Of a DNA stretch of 64,000 nucleotides, positions 51,604-60,207 are shown one piece after another (position 1 is the first letter of the stretch; each line of letters opens with the position of its first letter). The notes below the pieces were generated by a model, which did no database searches, had not been told where the DNA came from, and saw only the letters and a list, made by a program, of their open reading frames with translations. The position numbers were made by a program, and so were the translations under genes. Source of the DNA: Streptomyces sp. STR69 (GTDB lineage: Bacteria; Actinomycetota; Actinomycetes; Streptomycetales; Streptomycetaceae); assembly GCF_024519455.1 (NCBI RefSeq), contig NZ_JALJRY010000025.1:1-64000 (forward strand), read 5' to 3'.

Positions 51604-51808
51604 GCACGGTTCGACAGCAGAGGTGTCCCGAAGGTTGCCCACAAATGAATCACAGGTTCGTTTGGGCGTTCCTCCAGGGAGGCCGCCGACCTGCTTGGGC
51701 AATGATCCGAGGCATGGCATTCCGCCTGACATGGGAGAATGAAGTACGTGCTCTTCCCCCTGGCTGACCTGTCCGGGGGTCACCTCGATCGACTGGGATG
51801 TGCGGCAC

Positions 51809-53251
51809 GTGCGTTTCCTCAACGACATCCAGCCCCCGTACGACCTGACGTACGACGACGTCTTCATGGTGCCGAGCCGCAGCGCGGTCGGCTCGCGTCA
51901 GGGTGTGGACCTCAGTTCCCCGGACGGCACGGGCACCACCATCCCGCTGGTCGTCGCCAACATGACCGCCATCGCGGGCCGGCGCATGGCCGAGACCGTG
52001 GCCCGGCGCGGCGGGCTCGTGGTCATCCCGCAGGACATCCCGATCGAGGTCGTCACCGAGGTCGTGTCCTGGGTGAAGAGCCGCCATCTCGTCCTGGACA
52101 CCCCGATCCGGCTGGCCCCGCACCAGACCGTCGCCGACGCGCTCGCCCTGCTGCCCAAGCGCGCGCACAACGCGGGTGTCGTCGTGGACGAGGACCAGCG
52201 CCCGGTCGGTGTCGTCACCGACGCCGACCTGACCGGTGTGGACCGCTTCACGCAGCTCGCCGAGGTCATGTCACGAGATCTGCTGCTGCTCGACGCGGAC
52301 ATCGACCCGCGCGAGGCGTTCAACAGGCTGGACGGCGCCAACCGCCGCTACGCGCCCGCCGTCGACCAGGACGGCAGGCTCGCCGGCATCCTCACCCGCA
52401 AGGGCGCGCTGCGCGCCACGCTGTACTCGCCGGCCGTGGACGCGGACGGCAAGCTGCGGATCGCCGCCGCCGTCGGCATCAACGGCGACTTCGTGCAGAA
52501 GGCCAAGCAGCTGCTGGACGCGGGCGTCGACACGCTCGTCATCGACACGGCCCACGGCCACCAGGAGTCGATGATCAGCGCGATCAGGCAGGTGCGTGCG
52601 CTCGATCCGCAGGTCCCCATCGCGGCCGGCAACATCGTCGCCGCCGAGGGCGTCAAGGATCTGATCGAGGCGGGCGCCGACATCATCAAGGTCGGCGTCG
52701 GCCCCGGCGCGATGTGCACCACCCGCATGATGACCGGCGTCGGCCGCCCGCAGTTCTCGGCCGTCAAGGAGTGCGCCGCCGAGGCGAAGAAGTACGGCAA
52801 GCACGTGTGGGCGGACGGCGGTGTCCGCCACCCGCGCGATGTCGCCATGGCGCTCGCGGCCGGGGCGTCGAACGTGATGATCGGCTCGTGGTTCGCGGGC
52901 ACGTACGAGTCCCCGGGCGACCTTCAGCAGGACGCCAACGGCCGCCTCTACAAGGAGTCGTTCGGCATGGCGTCCGCACGCGCGGTCCGCAACCGCACCT
53001 CGGACGAGTCGGCCTACGACCGTGCCCGCAAGGCGCTGTTCGAGGAGGGCATCTCCACCTCCCGCATGTTCCTCGACCCGGCCCGCCCGGGCGTCGAGGA
53101 CCTGATCGACTCGATCATCGCGGGCGTCCGCTCCTCCTGCACGTACGCCGGAGCGGCCTCCTTGGAGGAGTTCGCCGAGCGGGCCGTCGTCGGCATCCAG
53201 AGCGCGGCCGGCTACGCGGAGGGCAAGCCGCTGCACGCCAGCTGGAGCTGA
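51809..53251 (+). CDS. guaB1: GuaB1-type IMPDH/GMP reductase family protein
   Basis: A 480-residue TIM-barrel enzyme with tandem CBS domains inserted in the barrel. MRFLNDIQPPYDLTYDDVFMVPSRS is the GuaB1 opening. The CBS region (about 95-205) is LPKRAHNAGVVVDEDQRPVGVVTDADL followed by DGRLAGILTRKGALRA. The catalytic loop is GVGPGAMCTTRMMTGVGRPQ, with the Cys as the nucleophile in GAMCTTR, and VWADGGVRHPRDVAMALAAGASNVMIGSWFAGTYE binds the phosphate. GuaB1 paralogues act as GMP reductases rather than IMPDHs. GTG 51809 was chosen over GTG 51800 on spacing and homologue length. Confidence 0.9.
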   Translation: MRFLNDIQPPYDLTYDDVFMVPSRSAVGSRQGVDLSSPDGTGTTIPLVVANMTAIAGRRMAETVARRGGLVVIPQDIPIEVVTEVVSWVKSRHLVLDTPIRLAPHQTVADALALLPKRAHNAGVVVDEDQRPVGVVTDADLTGVDRFTQLAEVMSRDLLLLDADIDPREAFNRLDGANRRYAPAVDQDGRLAGILTRKGALRATLYSPAVDADGKLRIAAAVGINGDFVQKAKQLLDAGVDTLVIDTAHGHQESMISAIRQVRALDPQVPIAAGNIVAAEGVKDLIEAGADIIKVGVGPGAMCTTRMMTGVGRPQFSAVKECAAEAKKYGKHVWADGGVRHPRDVAMALAAGASNVMIGSWFAGTYESPGDLQQDANGRLYKESFGMASARAVRNRTSDESAYDRARKALFEEGISTSRMFLDPARPGVEDLIDSIIAGVRSSCTYAGAASLEEFAERAVVGIQSAAGYAEGKPLHASWS

Positions 53252-53266
53252 CCAACTCCCTTTTGT

Positions 53267-53307
53267 ACGGCCCCTGTTGACCCGGCGTCGGGAAAACCGG
53301 GGGCCGT
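53267..53307. terminator. Hairpin after guaB1
   Basis: ACGGCCCC (53267-53274) pairs with GGGGCCGT (53300-53307), and CCCG/CGGG (53281-53292) forms an inner hairpin. It starts 15 bp after the guaB1 stop. Confidence 0.6.
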
Positions 53308-53337
53308 CGGCGTGCCCGGGGTCCTACCGTCGACGGC

Positions 53338-53853
53338 GTGGAGATCGCCGTGTGCAGGGCCGAGGACATCGCCGTACTGGAACGCCTCATGCCGTCGTAC
53401 AGCGTCGACGGGAACCACCGGGCGCGGTTCGCCCGCCAGCAGGCCGGCGTAAGCAGCTGTCTGATCCCCTGGCTCGACGGTCGTCCCGTCGGGCACGCGG
53501 AGGTCCGCTGGACCGGGTGCGAGGCTCCCGAGGTGCCGTCGGACCGTCCGGAGATCAACGGCCTCTTCGTCTGACCCGAGTCGCTCCGCTCGCGGGGCAT
53601 CGGCGCGGCCCTGGTCCGCGCGGCCGAGCGGTCGGCCGGCGAGCGCGGCATCGGCGTCATGGGGCTGGGCGTCCGCGACGGCAACCCCCGTGCCGCGGCA
53701 CTCTACGCACGGCTCGGCCACCGGCCCACGGTCACGTACGTCGACCGTTACGCGCATCTCGACGCCGAGGGTGTGCGGCATGAGCACGCCGAGCCGTGCG
53801 TGTTCCTGGTCAAGAAGTTGCCGTCAGGCCCCCTTGACGTCAAGCGGCCTTGA
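53338..53853 (+). pseudogene. GNAT acetyltransferase gene with in-frame TGA
   Basis: A 171-codon frame starting at GTG 53338 encodes MEIAVCRAEDIAVLERLMPS and PEINGLFV, then meets TGA at 53572-53574. The same frame continues without gap as PESLRSRGIGAALVRAAERSAG, MGLGVRDGNPRAAALYARLGH and the end HEHAEPCVFLVKKLP. These are GNAT motif A (RSRGIG) and motif B. Homologues usually have V-R-P-E at this point, and CGA to TGA is a single C-to-T change. The gene is probably inactivated very recently or there is a base-call error; read-through is a further option. Both halves keep normal codon bias. Confidence 0.85.
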
Positions 53854-53868
53854 CGCAACGCTGAACTC

Positions 53869-54264
53869 ATGACCACACCCCGGAGCACCGAACCCGAGCA
53901 CACCCTCCTCACCGCCGTCGCCCGCCTCGACGACCTCCGCACCCGCGAGTCCCTCGCCGGTTTCGGCAGTGACGCCGAGGCTCTCGACAGGGCCGAGACG
54001 CTGGAACTGCTTGCCCTGAGCGAGGTCGTCGCCCGCAAGGCCGCCTACGGCCGTCAGCTCACCGTCCGCGCGGCCCGCGAGGCCGGTGCGTCCTGGACGC
54101 AGATCGGGGCCGCGCTCGGCATGAGCAAGCAGGCCGCCTGGGAGGCGCACACGCGCTGGATCGACGCACAGGCGGAGGTGTACGGACAGCCCGGGCGGAT
54201 CGGGTTCGACGAGGCCGACCTGGCCGAGGCGCGGGCGCTCGCGGGGGATCCGGACGAGGGCTGA
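53869..54264 (+). CDS. Small helix-turn-helix protein
   Basis: A 131-residue soluble protein. Helical N-terminus (EHTLLTAVARLDDLRTRESLAGFGSDAEALDRAETLELL) precedes a helix-turn-helix around AAREAGASWTQIGAALGMSKQAAWEAHTRWID. It ends with an acidic stretch. The motif resembles that of the 183-residue gene at 42054. ATG 53869 follows the broken GNAT gene by 15 bp. It may be a transcriptional regulator; no target is apparent. Confidence 0.8.
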   Translation: MTTPRSTEPEHTLLTAVARLDDLRTRESLAGFGSDAEALDRAETLELLALSEVVARKAAYGRQLTVRAAREAGASWTQIGAALGMSKQAAWEAHTRWIDAQAEVYGQPGRIGFDEADLAEARALAGDPDEG

Positions 54265-54334
54265 ACCATGTTCTACTTCGTATACGGCCATCGCCGCCTC
54301 CACCCGGCCAGCGCAGAGAAGTGAACCGCCCGCA

Positions 54335-54787
54335 GTGCTGAACGAACTCGACGAACGCATCGTGCACGCCCTCGCCGAGGACGCCCGCCGCTCCTTCGCG
54401 GACATCGGGCACCTGGTCGGCCTCTCCGCGCCCGCCGTGAAGCGGCGCGTGGACCGGCTGCGGGCCACCGGCGCGATCACCGGCTTCACCGTACGGGTGG
54501 ACCCGGCGGCGCTCGGCTGGCAGACCGAGGGGTTCGTCGAGATCTACTGCCGGCACAACACCTCCCCGGACACCATCCGACGAGGCCTGGAGCGCTACCA
54601 GGAGGTGGTCGCAGCGTCCACCGTCACCGGCGACGCCGACGCGGTCGTCCAGGTCTTCGCCGCCGACATGCGCCACTTCGAGCGGGTCCTCGAACGGATC
54701 GCGGGGGAGCCGTTCGTGGAACGGACGAAGTCCGTGCTGGTGCTGTCCCCGCTGCTGCGCAGATTCTCGTCGGGCTCGCCGACGTAA
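54335..54787 (+). CDS. Lrp/AsnC-family transcriptional regulator
   Basis: A 150-residue regulator. The N-terminal helix-turn-helix has ELDERIVHALAEDARRSFADIGHLVGLSAPAVKRRVDRLRATGAITGFTV. The C-terminal RAM domain (about 65-145) has TVTGDADAVVQVFAADMRHFERVLERI, the amino-acid sensing fold. Start is GTG 54335 with a weak ribosome site. A VOC gene follows in the same direction, 36 bp after its stop. The amino acid effector and targets are unknown. Confidence 0.88.
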   Translation: MLNELDERIVHALAEDARRSFADIGHLVGLSAPAVKRRVDRLRATGAITGFTVRVDPAALGWQTEGFVEIYCRHNTSPDTIRRGLERYQEVVAASTVTGDADAVVQVFAADMRHFERVLERIAGEPFVERTKSVLVLSPLLRRFSSGSPT

Positions 54788-54823
54788 GGGCGACTGTCAG
54801 TGGGACGCCGTACGGTCGAGGGC

Positions 54824-55252
54824 ATGGCGGCACGAATCGATCTCACCCTCGACTGCGACGACGCCCAACTCCTCGCCGCGTTCTGGAGGACGGCCCTCGG
54901 CTATGTCGACGAGCCGCCGCCCGCTCCCTTCGCCACGCGCGCCGAGTGGATCGCGCACTACGACCCGGAGGACGACGGGGCCGAGGACGACGGCGCCTGG
55001 CTGTGCGACCCGGACGGCATCGGCCCGCGCCTGTCCATCCTCAGGGTTCCCGAGCCCAAGACCGTCAAGAACCGGCTCCACCTGGACATCCGGGTCCCGG
55101 TGCGGGGTGGCCCGGAGGAGAGATGGACGGCGGTCAGAGCCGAGGCCGAGCGGCTCGTCGGGGCGGGCGGCCGGGTGCTCACCGAGGTCGGCGGACATCA
55201 TGTGGTGATGGCCGACCCGGAGGGCAACGAGTTCTGTGTGGCGGCCGGTTGA
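54824..55252 (+). CDS. VOC (glyoxalase/bleomycin-resistance fold) protein
   Basis: A 142-residue protein with paired beta-alpha-beta-beta-beta modules. MAARIDLTLDCDDAQLLAAFWRTALGY opens the fold, and NRLHLDIRVPV and VGGHHVVMADPEGNEFCVAAG close it. The pattern is that of glyoxalase-like VOC domains with metal-ligand His and Glu (HLDI, NEFCVA). ATG 54824 has GAGGGC upstream. It may be a small dioxygenase, a lyase or a drug-binding protein; the sequence does not decide. Confidence 0.82.
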   Translation: MAARIDLTLDCDDAQLLAAFWRTALGYVDEPPPAPFATRAEWIAHYDPEDDGAEDDGAWLCDPDGIGPRLSILRVPEPKTVKNRLHLDIRVPVRGGPEERWTAVRAEAERLVGAGGRVLTEVGGHHVVMADPEGNEFCVAAG

Positions 55253-55271
55253 GCCTCCAGGCTCCCTGGGC

Positions 55272-56012
55272 TCACTCCGCCGTCTTCCGCGCCAGCGCGT
55301 TGTTCCCTATCGAGTTGTGCACGCTGAAGCTCACCGCGTCCGAGCGGTAGCGGTCGTCCGACCACTCAACAGGGCGTCCCTCGCGGGTGGTTGTGACCCG
55401 GCGGACCCGCAGCAGTGGGCTGGTCCGGCGGATACCCAGCAGTTCCGCGTCCTGCGCGCCCGCCGCCACCGCGTCGATCACGTGCTCGCCGTAGGCGAAG
55501 ACCAACCCCGTGTCGTCGTACAGGCGTTGAGTGACCGACGGGCAGTCGGGTTCGATCGCCTCGACGGCCGGGGCGATCCAGTCGGCGTACACGGTCCGCT
55601 CCAGGAGGACCGGCTCGCCGTCCAGGCCGCGCACCCGTAGGACGTGCAACACCCGGGCCTTCTCGGTGAGTTGGAGGCGTACGACGTCCTCGGCCGTGGC
55701 CGGGCGGTACTCCTGCGCGACCACGAGCCCGGTCGCCTCGCGCTCCATCGCGCGCGCCCACTCGGCGAAGCTGCGCAGCTCCGCGAAGCTCTGGCTGCGG
55801 CGGCTGGCCAGCACCATCCGGCGGGCGCCCTGGCGGGAGCCGATCAGCCCCTCGGCGGTGAGGGCCGCGACGGCCTGGCGGACCGTGCCGCGTGAGACGC
55901 CGTACTGCGCCGCGAGGTCCGTCTCCGCGGGCAGCCGGCTGCCGACTGTGTACTCCTCGCGGTCGATGGCTTTTCGCAGCTCGTCGGCGATCTCCTCGTG
56001 TCGCGCCGTCAT
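55272..56012 (-). CDS. GntR-family regulator with UTRA domain (HutC subclass)
   Basis: A 246-residue regulator. The winged helix-turn-helix at the N-terminus has HEEIADELRKAIDREEYTVGSRLPAETDLAAQYGVSRGTVRQAVAALTAEGLIGSRQGARR. The UTRA ligand domain (about 90-235) has ATGLVVAQEYRPATAEDVVRLQL and RTSPLLRVRRVTTTREGRPVEWSDDRYRSDAVSFSV. It diverges from the ABC importer operon across 212 bp that hold a palindrome at 56165-56182, and so probably represses that operon. Relatives sense phosphorylated sugars or phosphonates. Confidence 0.9.
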   Translation of the reverse strand: MTARHEEIADELRKAIDREEYTVGSRLPAETDLAAQYGVSRGTVRQAVAALTAEGLIGSRQGARRMVLASRRSQSFAELRSFAEWARAMEREATGLVVAQEYRPATAEDVVRLQLTEKARVLHVLRVRGLDGEPVLLERTVYADWIAPAVEAIEPDCPSVTQRLYDDTGLVFAYGEHVIDAVAAGAQDAELLGIRRTSPLLRVRRVTTTREGRPVEWSDDRYRSDAVSFSVHNSIGNNALARKTAE

Positions 56013-56164
56013 GCTTCCCCTCCGAATTGACCACTGTGCACAGCGTGAGCAGCGTAGTCGAGTTCCTTCGGTGATCCGTGTCAGCCAGGAGTGTGCAGAG
56101 AAGAAGGGGTCACGGTTTCGCCAATGTTTACGAACAAGACACCATCGGCGGGCGTACTGAGGCC

Positions 56165-56182
56165 AACTTGTTCAGACAAGTT
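56165..56182. promoter_or_regulatory. GntR-type operator palindrome upstream of the importer
   Basis: AACTTGT (56165-56171) and ACAAGTT (56176-56182) are perfect 7-bp arms around TCAG. The TTGT-N4-ACAA core resembles HutC-subclass GntR sites. It lies 42 bp upstream of the binding-protein start. A second small palindrome, CTGTGCACAG (56034-56043), lies before the gntR gene. Confidence 0.65.
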
Positions 56183-56224
56183 CTCCGCTCTGCTCTAACC
56201 CTCGTGCGCACCCCTGGAGAGACC

Positions 56225-57382
56225 GTGACCGTGTCCCCGCCGAGAAACGCCGTCCTGGGTGGTTCCCTCGCCGTCGTCGCCGCGCTGGCCCTGAGTGCCT
56301 GTGGCGCCGCTCCCACCAACTCGTCGACCACCGCCGACGGCAAGAACGCCGCCACCGCCACCTCCGCCGCCGACTTCGGCGGGCTCGCCGCCCTGGAGAA
56401 GGCCGCCAAGAAGGAGGGCACGCTCCACATCATCGCGGTGCCCCGTGACTGGGCCAACTACGGTGCCATCATCGACGGCTTCACCAAGAAGTACGGCATC
56501 AAGATCACGGACGAGAACCCGGACGGCTCCAGCCAGGACGAGATCAACGCCGTGACCTCCCGCAAGGGCCAGGACCGCGCGCCCGACGTCCTCGACCTCG
56601 GCTCCTCGTTCGCGCTCAGCGCCGCCCAGCAGGGCCTGCTCGCGCCGTACAAGGTCGCCTCCTTCGACCAGATCCCCGAGGGGCAGAAGGACCCGAAGGG
56701 GCAGTGGTTCAACGACTACGGCGGCTACATCTCCATCGGCTGCGACGCCAAGCGCGTGAAGACCTGTCCGACCACCTTCGCGGACCTGCTGAAGCCGCAG
56801 TACAAGGGCCAGGTCGCCCTCAACGGCAACCCCACCAAGTCGGGTTCGGCCTTCGGCGGCGTCTACGCGGCGTCGCTCGCCAACAAGGGCTCCTTCGACG
56901 ACATCCAGCCCGGCCTGGACTTCTTCGGCAAGCTGAAGAAGAACGGCAACTACACGCCCGTCGAGTCCACCCCGGCCACCGTCGAGAAGGGCGAGACGCC
57001 CATCTCCATCGACTGGGACTACCTCAACGCCGGTTACGCCGACGAGTTCAAGTCCAAGGGCGTCGACTGGAAGGTCTCCATCCCGACCGACGGCCAGTAC
57101 GCGCAGTACTACTCGCAGGCCATCAACAAGGACGCCCCGCACCCGGCGGCCGCCCGCCTGTGGCAGGAGTACCTGTACAGCGCCGAGGGCCAGAACCTGT
57201 GGCTCAAGGGGTACGCGCGCCCGGTGCTGATGACCTCCATGGAGTCGGCCGGCACGCTCGACAAGACCGCCGCCGCCAAGCTCCCGCAGGTCACCGGCAC
57301 GCCGTCCTTCCCGACCGAGGCCCAGCAGAGCAAGGCCAAGACGGTCATCGCGTCCGGCTGGGCGAAGGCCGTCTCCGGATGA
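56225..57382 (+). CDS. ABC importer substrate-binding lipoprotein
   Basis: A 385-residue periplasmic-type binding protein, lipid-anchored outside the membrane. The signal MTVSPPRNAVLGGSLAVVAALALSACG carries the lipobox LSAC. The mature part opens with LAALEKAAKKEGTLHIIAVPRDWANYGAIIDGFTKKYG, and YNDYGGYISIGCDA-like NDYGGYISIGCDAK is in the hinge. It belongs to the AfuA/PotD/aminoethylphosphonate-binding group of cluster D/F proteins. The start GTG 56225 gives a proper signal. It overlaps the first permease by 4 bp. The substrate is not identified; see the HAD-EEP gene. Confidence 0.88.
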   Translation: MTVSPPRNAVLGGSLAVVAALALSACGAAPTNSSTTADGKNAATATSAADFGGLAALEKAAKKEGTLHIIAVPRDWANYGAIIDGFTKKYGIKITDENPDGSSQDEINAVTSRKGQDRAPDVLDLGSSFALSAAQQGLLAPYKVASFDQIPEGQKDPKGQWFNDYGGYISIGCDAKRVKTCPTTFADLLKPQYKGQVALNGNPTKSGSAFGGVYAASLANKGSFDDIQPGLDFFGKLKKNGNYTPVESTPATVEKGETPISIDWDYLNAGYADEFKSKGVDWKVSIPTDGQYAQYYSQAINKDAPHPAAARLWQEYLYSAEGQNLWLKGYARPVLMTSMESAGTLDKTAAAKLPQVTGTPSFPTEAQQSKAKTVIASGWAKAVSG

Positions 57383-58278
57383 CGGCCACGCTCACGCGGG
57401 CCGACGTGGTTGCCGCCGCTTCCTCGAAGCGGCGGCGCCGCGTCCCCGGCTGGATAGCCGTGGTCCCGCTGCTCGTGTTCGTCGCGGTCGCCTTCGGCGT
57501 GCCCGCCATCGCGATGCTGAACGGCGCCTTCACCGTCAAGAACCAGACGACGGGCGCCACTTCGTACAGCACCGTCAACCTGACCGACTCGCTCCAGGGC
57601 GCCTATTTCACCGCACTGGTCGGCAGCGTCAAGCTGTCCGCCCTCTCGGCCGCCCTCGGCACCCTGCTCGGTCTCCCGCTCGCGCAGGTCGTCGTCACCT
57701 CCCGCTTCCGCGCGCTGCGCGAGGCCGTCCTCACCGCCTCCGGCGTTCTCGCCAACTTCGGCGGTGTCCCGCTGGCCTTCGCGTTCGTCGCCACCCTCGG
57801 CAACGCCGGTGTGCTGACCACCCACCTGGGCCTCAAGGACAAGGGCTGGGACCTCTACAGCTTCTCGGGTCTCGTCCTCGTCTACCTGTACTTCCTCATC
57901 CCGCTGATGGTCCTCACCATCACCCCGGCCCTGGAGGGCCTGCGCACCCAGTGGCGCGAGGCCGCCGCGAACAACGGCGCCACCGGCGTGCAGTACTGGC
58001 GGCACGTGGCCCTGCCGGTGCTGCTGCCCTCGCTGCTCGGCGGGTTCGTCCTCCTCTTCGGCAGCGCCTTCGCGGCGTACGCCACCGCCGCGGCCATGGT
58101 GGGCAGTTCGATCCCGCTGGTCACCCTGCAGATCGCCGACGCCATCTCCGGCAATGTGCTGGTCGGCCAGGAGAACGTGGCCCTCGCCCTCAGCCTCGAC
58201 ATGGTCCTGGTCGCGGGCCTGGTCATGGCCGTGTACCTGCCCCTGCAACGACGGAGCGCGCGATGGCTGGACGCCTGA
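57379..58278 (+). CDS. ABC importer permease 1
   Basis: A 299-residue inner-membrane permease with about six helices (WIAVVPLLVFVAVAFGVPAIAMLNG first) and the coupling loop EAAANNGATGVQYWRHVALPVLLPSLLGG carrying the EAA motif. It ends LALSLDMVLVAGLVMAVYLPLQRRSARWLDA. The start ATG 57379 overlaps the binding protein by 4 bp. It pairs with the second permease, a heterodimer like PhnU/PhnV or AfuB-split systems. Confidence 0.9.
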   Translation: MTATLTRADVVAAASSKRRRRVPGWIAVVPLLVFVAVAFGVPAIAMLNGAFTVKNQTTGATSYSTVNLTDSLQGAYFTALVGSVKLSALSAALGTLLGLPLAQVVVTSRFRALREAVLTASGVLANFGGVPLAFAFVATLGNAGVLTTHLGLKDKGWDLYSFSGLVLVYLYFLIPLMVLTITPALEGLRTQWREAAANNGATGVQYWRHVALPVLLPSLLGGFVLLFGSAFAAYATAAAMVGSSIPLVTLQIADAISGNVLVGQENVALALSLDMVLVAGLVMAVYLPLQRRSARWLDA

Positions 58279-59081
58279 ACATCTGGCGGTGGGTCGTCCT
58301 CGGCCTCGCCGCCCTGTACTTCCTGGTGCCGCTCGCCGCGTCGGTCGTCTTCACGGTCGACGTGCCCGGGGAGGGCGTCACCTTCGACGCCTACACCCAG
58401 ATCGTCTCCGCCGACGGCTTCACCTCCAGCCTGGTGCTCTCGCTGGAACTCGCCGCCGCCACCATCGCCGTCGTCCTGCTCCTGATGGTGCCCGCCATGG
58501 TCGCGCTACGGCTGGGCGCGCCCCGGCTGCGCCCGGTCGTCGAGGTGATCTGCTCGCTGCCGCTGGTGGTGCCGCCGATCGCGTTCGTCGCCGGTATCGC
58601 CACGGTCCTCAAGTGGGGCCCCGACTACCTCTCCCGCACCCCGTTGTTCGAGACCTTCGTCGCCATCCAGAACCCGAGCTTCCCGTTCATCCTCGTCCTC
58701 GCCTACGTCGTCATGGCGCTGCCGTTCGTGTACCGGGCGCTGGACTCCGGGCTGCGCGCGATCGACGTGAAGACCCTCGTCGAGGCCGCCCGCAGCTGCG
58801 GCGCGGGCTGGCCGCAGGCGCTGGTACGGGCCGTACTGCCCAATCTGCGCGGGGCGTTGCTCAACGCGTCCTTCCTGACGCTGGCGCTGGTGCTGGGCGA
58901 GTTCACCGTGGCCCAGCTGCTCGGCTTCCAGCCCTTCGCCGTGTGGATCTACAGCGTCGGCGGGTCCAACGCCCAGCTCTCCGTCGCCGTCTCCGTGCTC
59001 AGCCTGGTCGTCACCTGGGCACTCCTCCTCACGCTCGCCGGTGTCGGCGGACGTGACAAAACCGCTTCGTCCCGGGGATGA
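58263..59081 (+). CDS. ABC importer permease 2
   Basis: A 272-residue permease. It has a first helix (WRWVVLGLAALYFLVPLAASVVF), a set of about six helices, and the EAA loop TLVEAARSCGAGWPQALVRAVLPNLRGALL. The C-terminus SVLSLVVTWALLLTLAGVGG is hydrophobic. It overlaps permease 1 by 16 bp and precedes the ATPase gene by 3 bp, so all four transporter genes are one unit. Confidence 0.9.
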   Translation: MAGRLNIWRWVVLGLAALYFLVPLAASVVFTVDVPGEGVTFDAYTQIVSADGFTSSLVLSLELAAATIAVVLLLMVPAMVALRLGAPRLRPVVEVICSLPLVVPPIAFVAGIATVLKWGPDYLSRTPLFETFVAIQNPSFPFILVLAYVVMALPFVYRALDSGLRAIDVKTLVEAARSCGAGWPQALVRAVLPNLRGALLNASFLTLALVLGEFTVAQLLGFQPFAVWIYSVGGSNAQLSVAVSVLSLVVTWALLLTLAGVGGRDKTASSRG

Positions 59082-59084
59082 ACC

Positions 59085-60164
59085 ATGACCGCCACCACGC
59101 TTGAGAAAACCACGACGGAGAACGCCGCCACCGTCGAATTCCGGGGCCTGCGCCGGGAGTTCGGCCCGACGGTCGCCCTCGACGGACTCGACCTGACCGT
59201 CAACCCCGGCGAGTTCCTGGCCCTGCTCGGCCCCTCCGGCTGCGGCAAGACCACCGCGCTGCGCATGCTCGCGGGCTTCGAACACCCCACCTCCGGCGAG
59301 GTGTTGGTGGACGGCAAGGACGTCACCGACGTGCCCGCGCACCGCCGCGACGCCGGGATGGTCTTCCAGTCGTACAGCCTCTTCCCGCATCTCAACGCGC
59401 TCGACAACGTCGCCTTCGGACTGCGCATGCGCAAGGTCCGTACGGCCGAACGGCGGTCCCGTGCAGCCGAGTTGCTCGACCTCGTCGGGCTCGGCGACAA
59501 GGGCGAGCGCTTCCCGCACCAGCTCTCCGGCGGCCAGCAGCAGCGCGTCGCACTGGCCCGCGCGCTCGCCCTGCGCCCGCGCGTGCTGCTGCTGGACGAG
59601 CCGCTGTCGGCGCTCGACGCCAAGGTGCGGCTGACCCTGCGCGAGGAGATCCGCCGCCTCCAGCAGGAACTCGGCATCACCACCCTCTTCGTGACGCACG
59701 ATCAGGAAGAGGCCCTGTCCATCGCCGACCGGGTCGCCGTGATGCGTGCCGGAAAGCTCGAACAGTGCGCCGCACCGGCCGAGTTGTACGGCCGGCCCAC
59801 GACCGCGTTCGTCGCCGAGTTCGTCGGCACGATGAGCCGCCTCCCGGGGCACCTCACGGACGGCACGGTGGAGGTGCTCGGCCAGCGGCTGCCGGTCGAC
59901 GGCGAGGCACCGGCAGGACCCGAAGTCGACGTGCTGGTACGGCCCGAGGCGATCCACGTGAACGCCGACGACGCCGGAGACGCGCGTGTCATCGGTACCG
60001 CCTTCCTCGGCGCGGTCGTCCGGGTCACCGTACGGCTCGGCGACGGCACCGAGGTCAAGGCCGACCTGCCCACGCACGAGGCCACCACGCTGGGTGCCGG
60101 AGTCGCCGTGACGGTGTCGCTGCCGGAACGGCCGGTACTCGTGGCGGAACGCATCAACCCGTAG
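59085..60164 (+). CDS. ABC importer ATP-binding subunit
   Basis: A 359-residue ATPase of the PotA/FbpC/PhnT class. Walker A is GPSGCGKTTALRML, the Q-loop FQSYSLFPHLNALDNVAFGLRMR, the signature LSGGQQQRVALARALA, Walker B LLLDEPLSALDAK, and the H-loop VTHDQEEAL. A C-terminal TOBE domain (about 270-355) has VDVLVRPEAIHVNADDAGDARVIGTAFLGAVVRVTVRL. This C-terminal domain marks importers for spermidine, iron, thiamine or phosphonates. The HAD-EEP gene follows after 43 bp. Confidence 0.92.
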   Translation: MTATTLEKTTTENAATVEFRGLRREFGPTVALDGLDLTVNPGEFLALLGPSGCGKTTALRMLAGFEHPTSGEVLVDGKDVTDVPAHRRDAGMVFQSYSLFPHLNALDNVAFGLRMRKVRTAERRSRAAELLDLVGLGDKGERFPHQLSGGQQQRVALARALALRPRVLLLDEPLSALDAKVRLTLREEIRRLQQELGITTLFVTHDQEEALSIADRVAVMRAGKLEQCAAPAELYGRPTTAFVAEFVGTMSRLPGHLTDGTVEVLGQRLPVDGEAPAGPEVDVLVRPEAIHVNADDAGDARVIGTAFLGAVVRVTVRLGDGTEVKADLPTHEATTLGAGVAVTVSLPERPVLVAERINP

Positions 60165-60207
60165 GGCCATAGTGGCCCCTGCAGTGCCCGTACTGAAAGA
60201 GAGAAAC

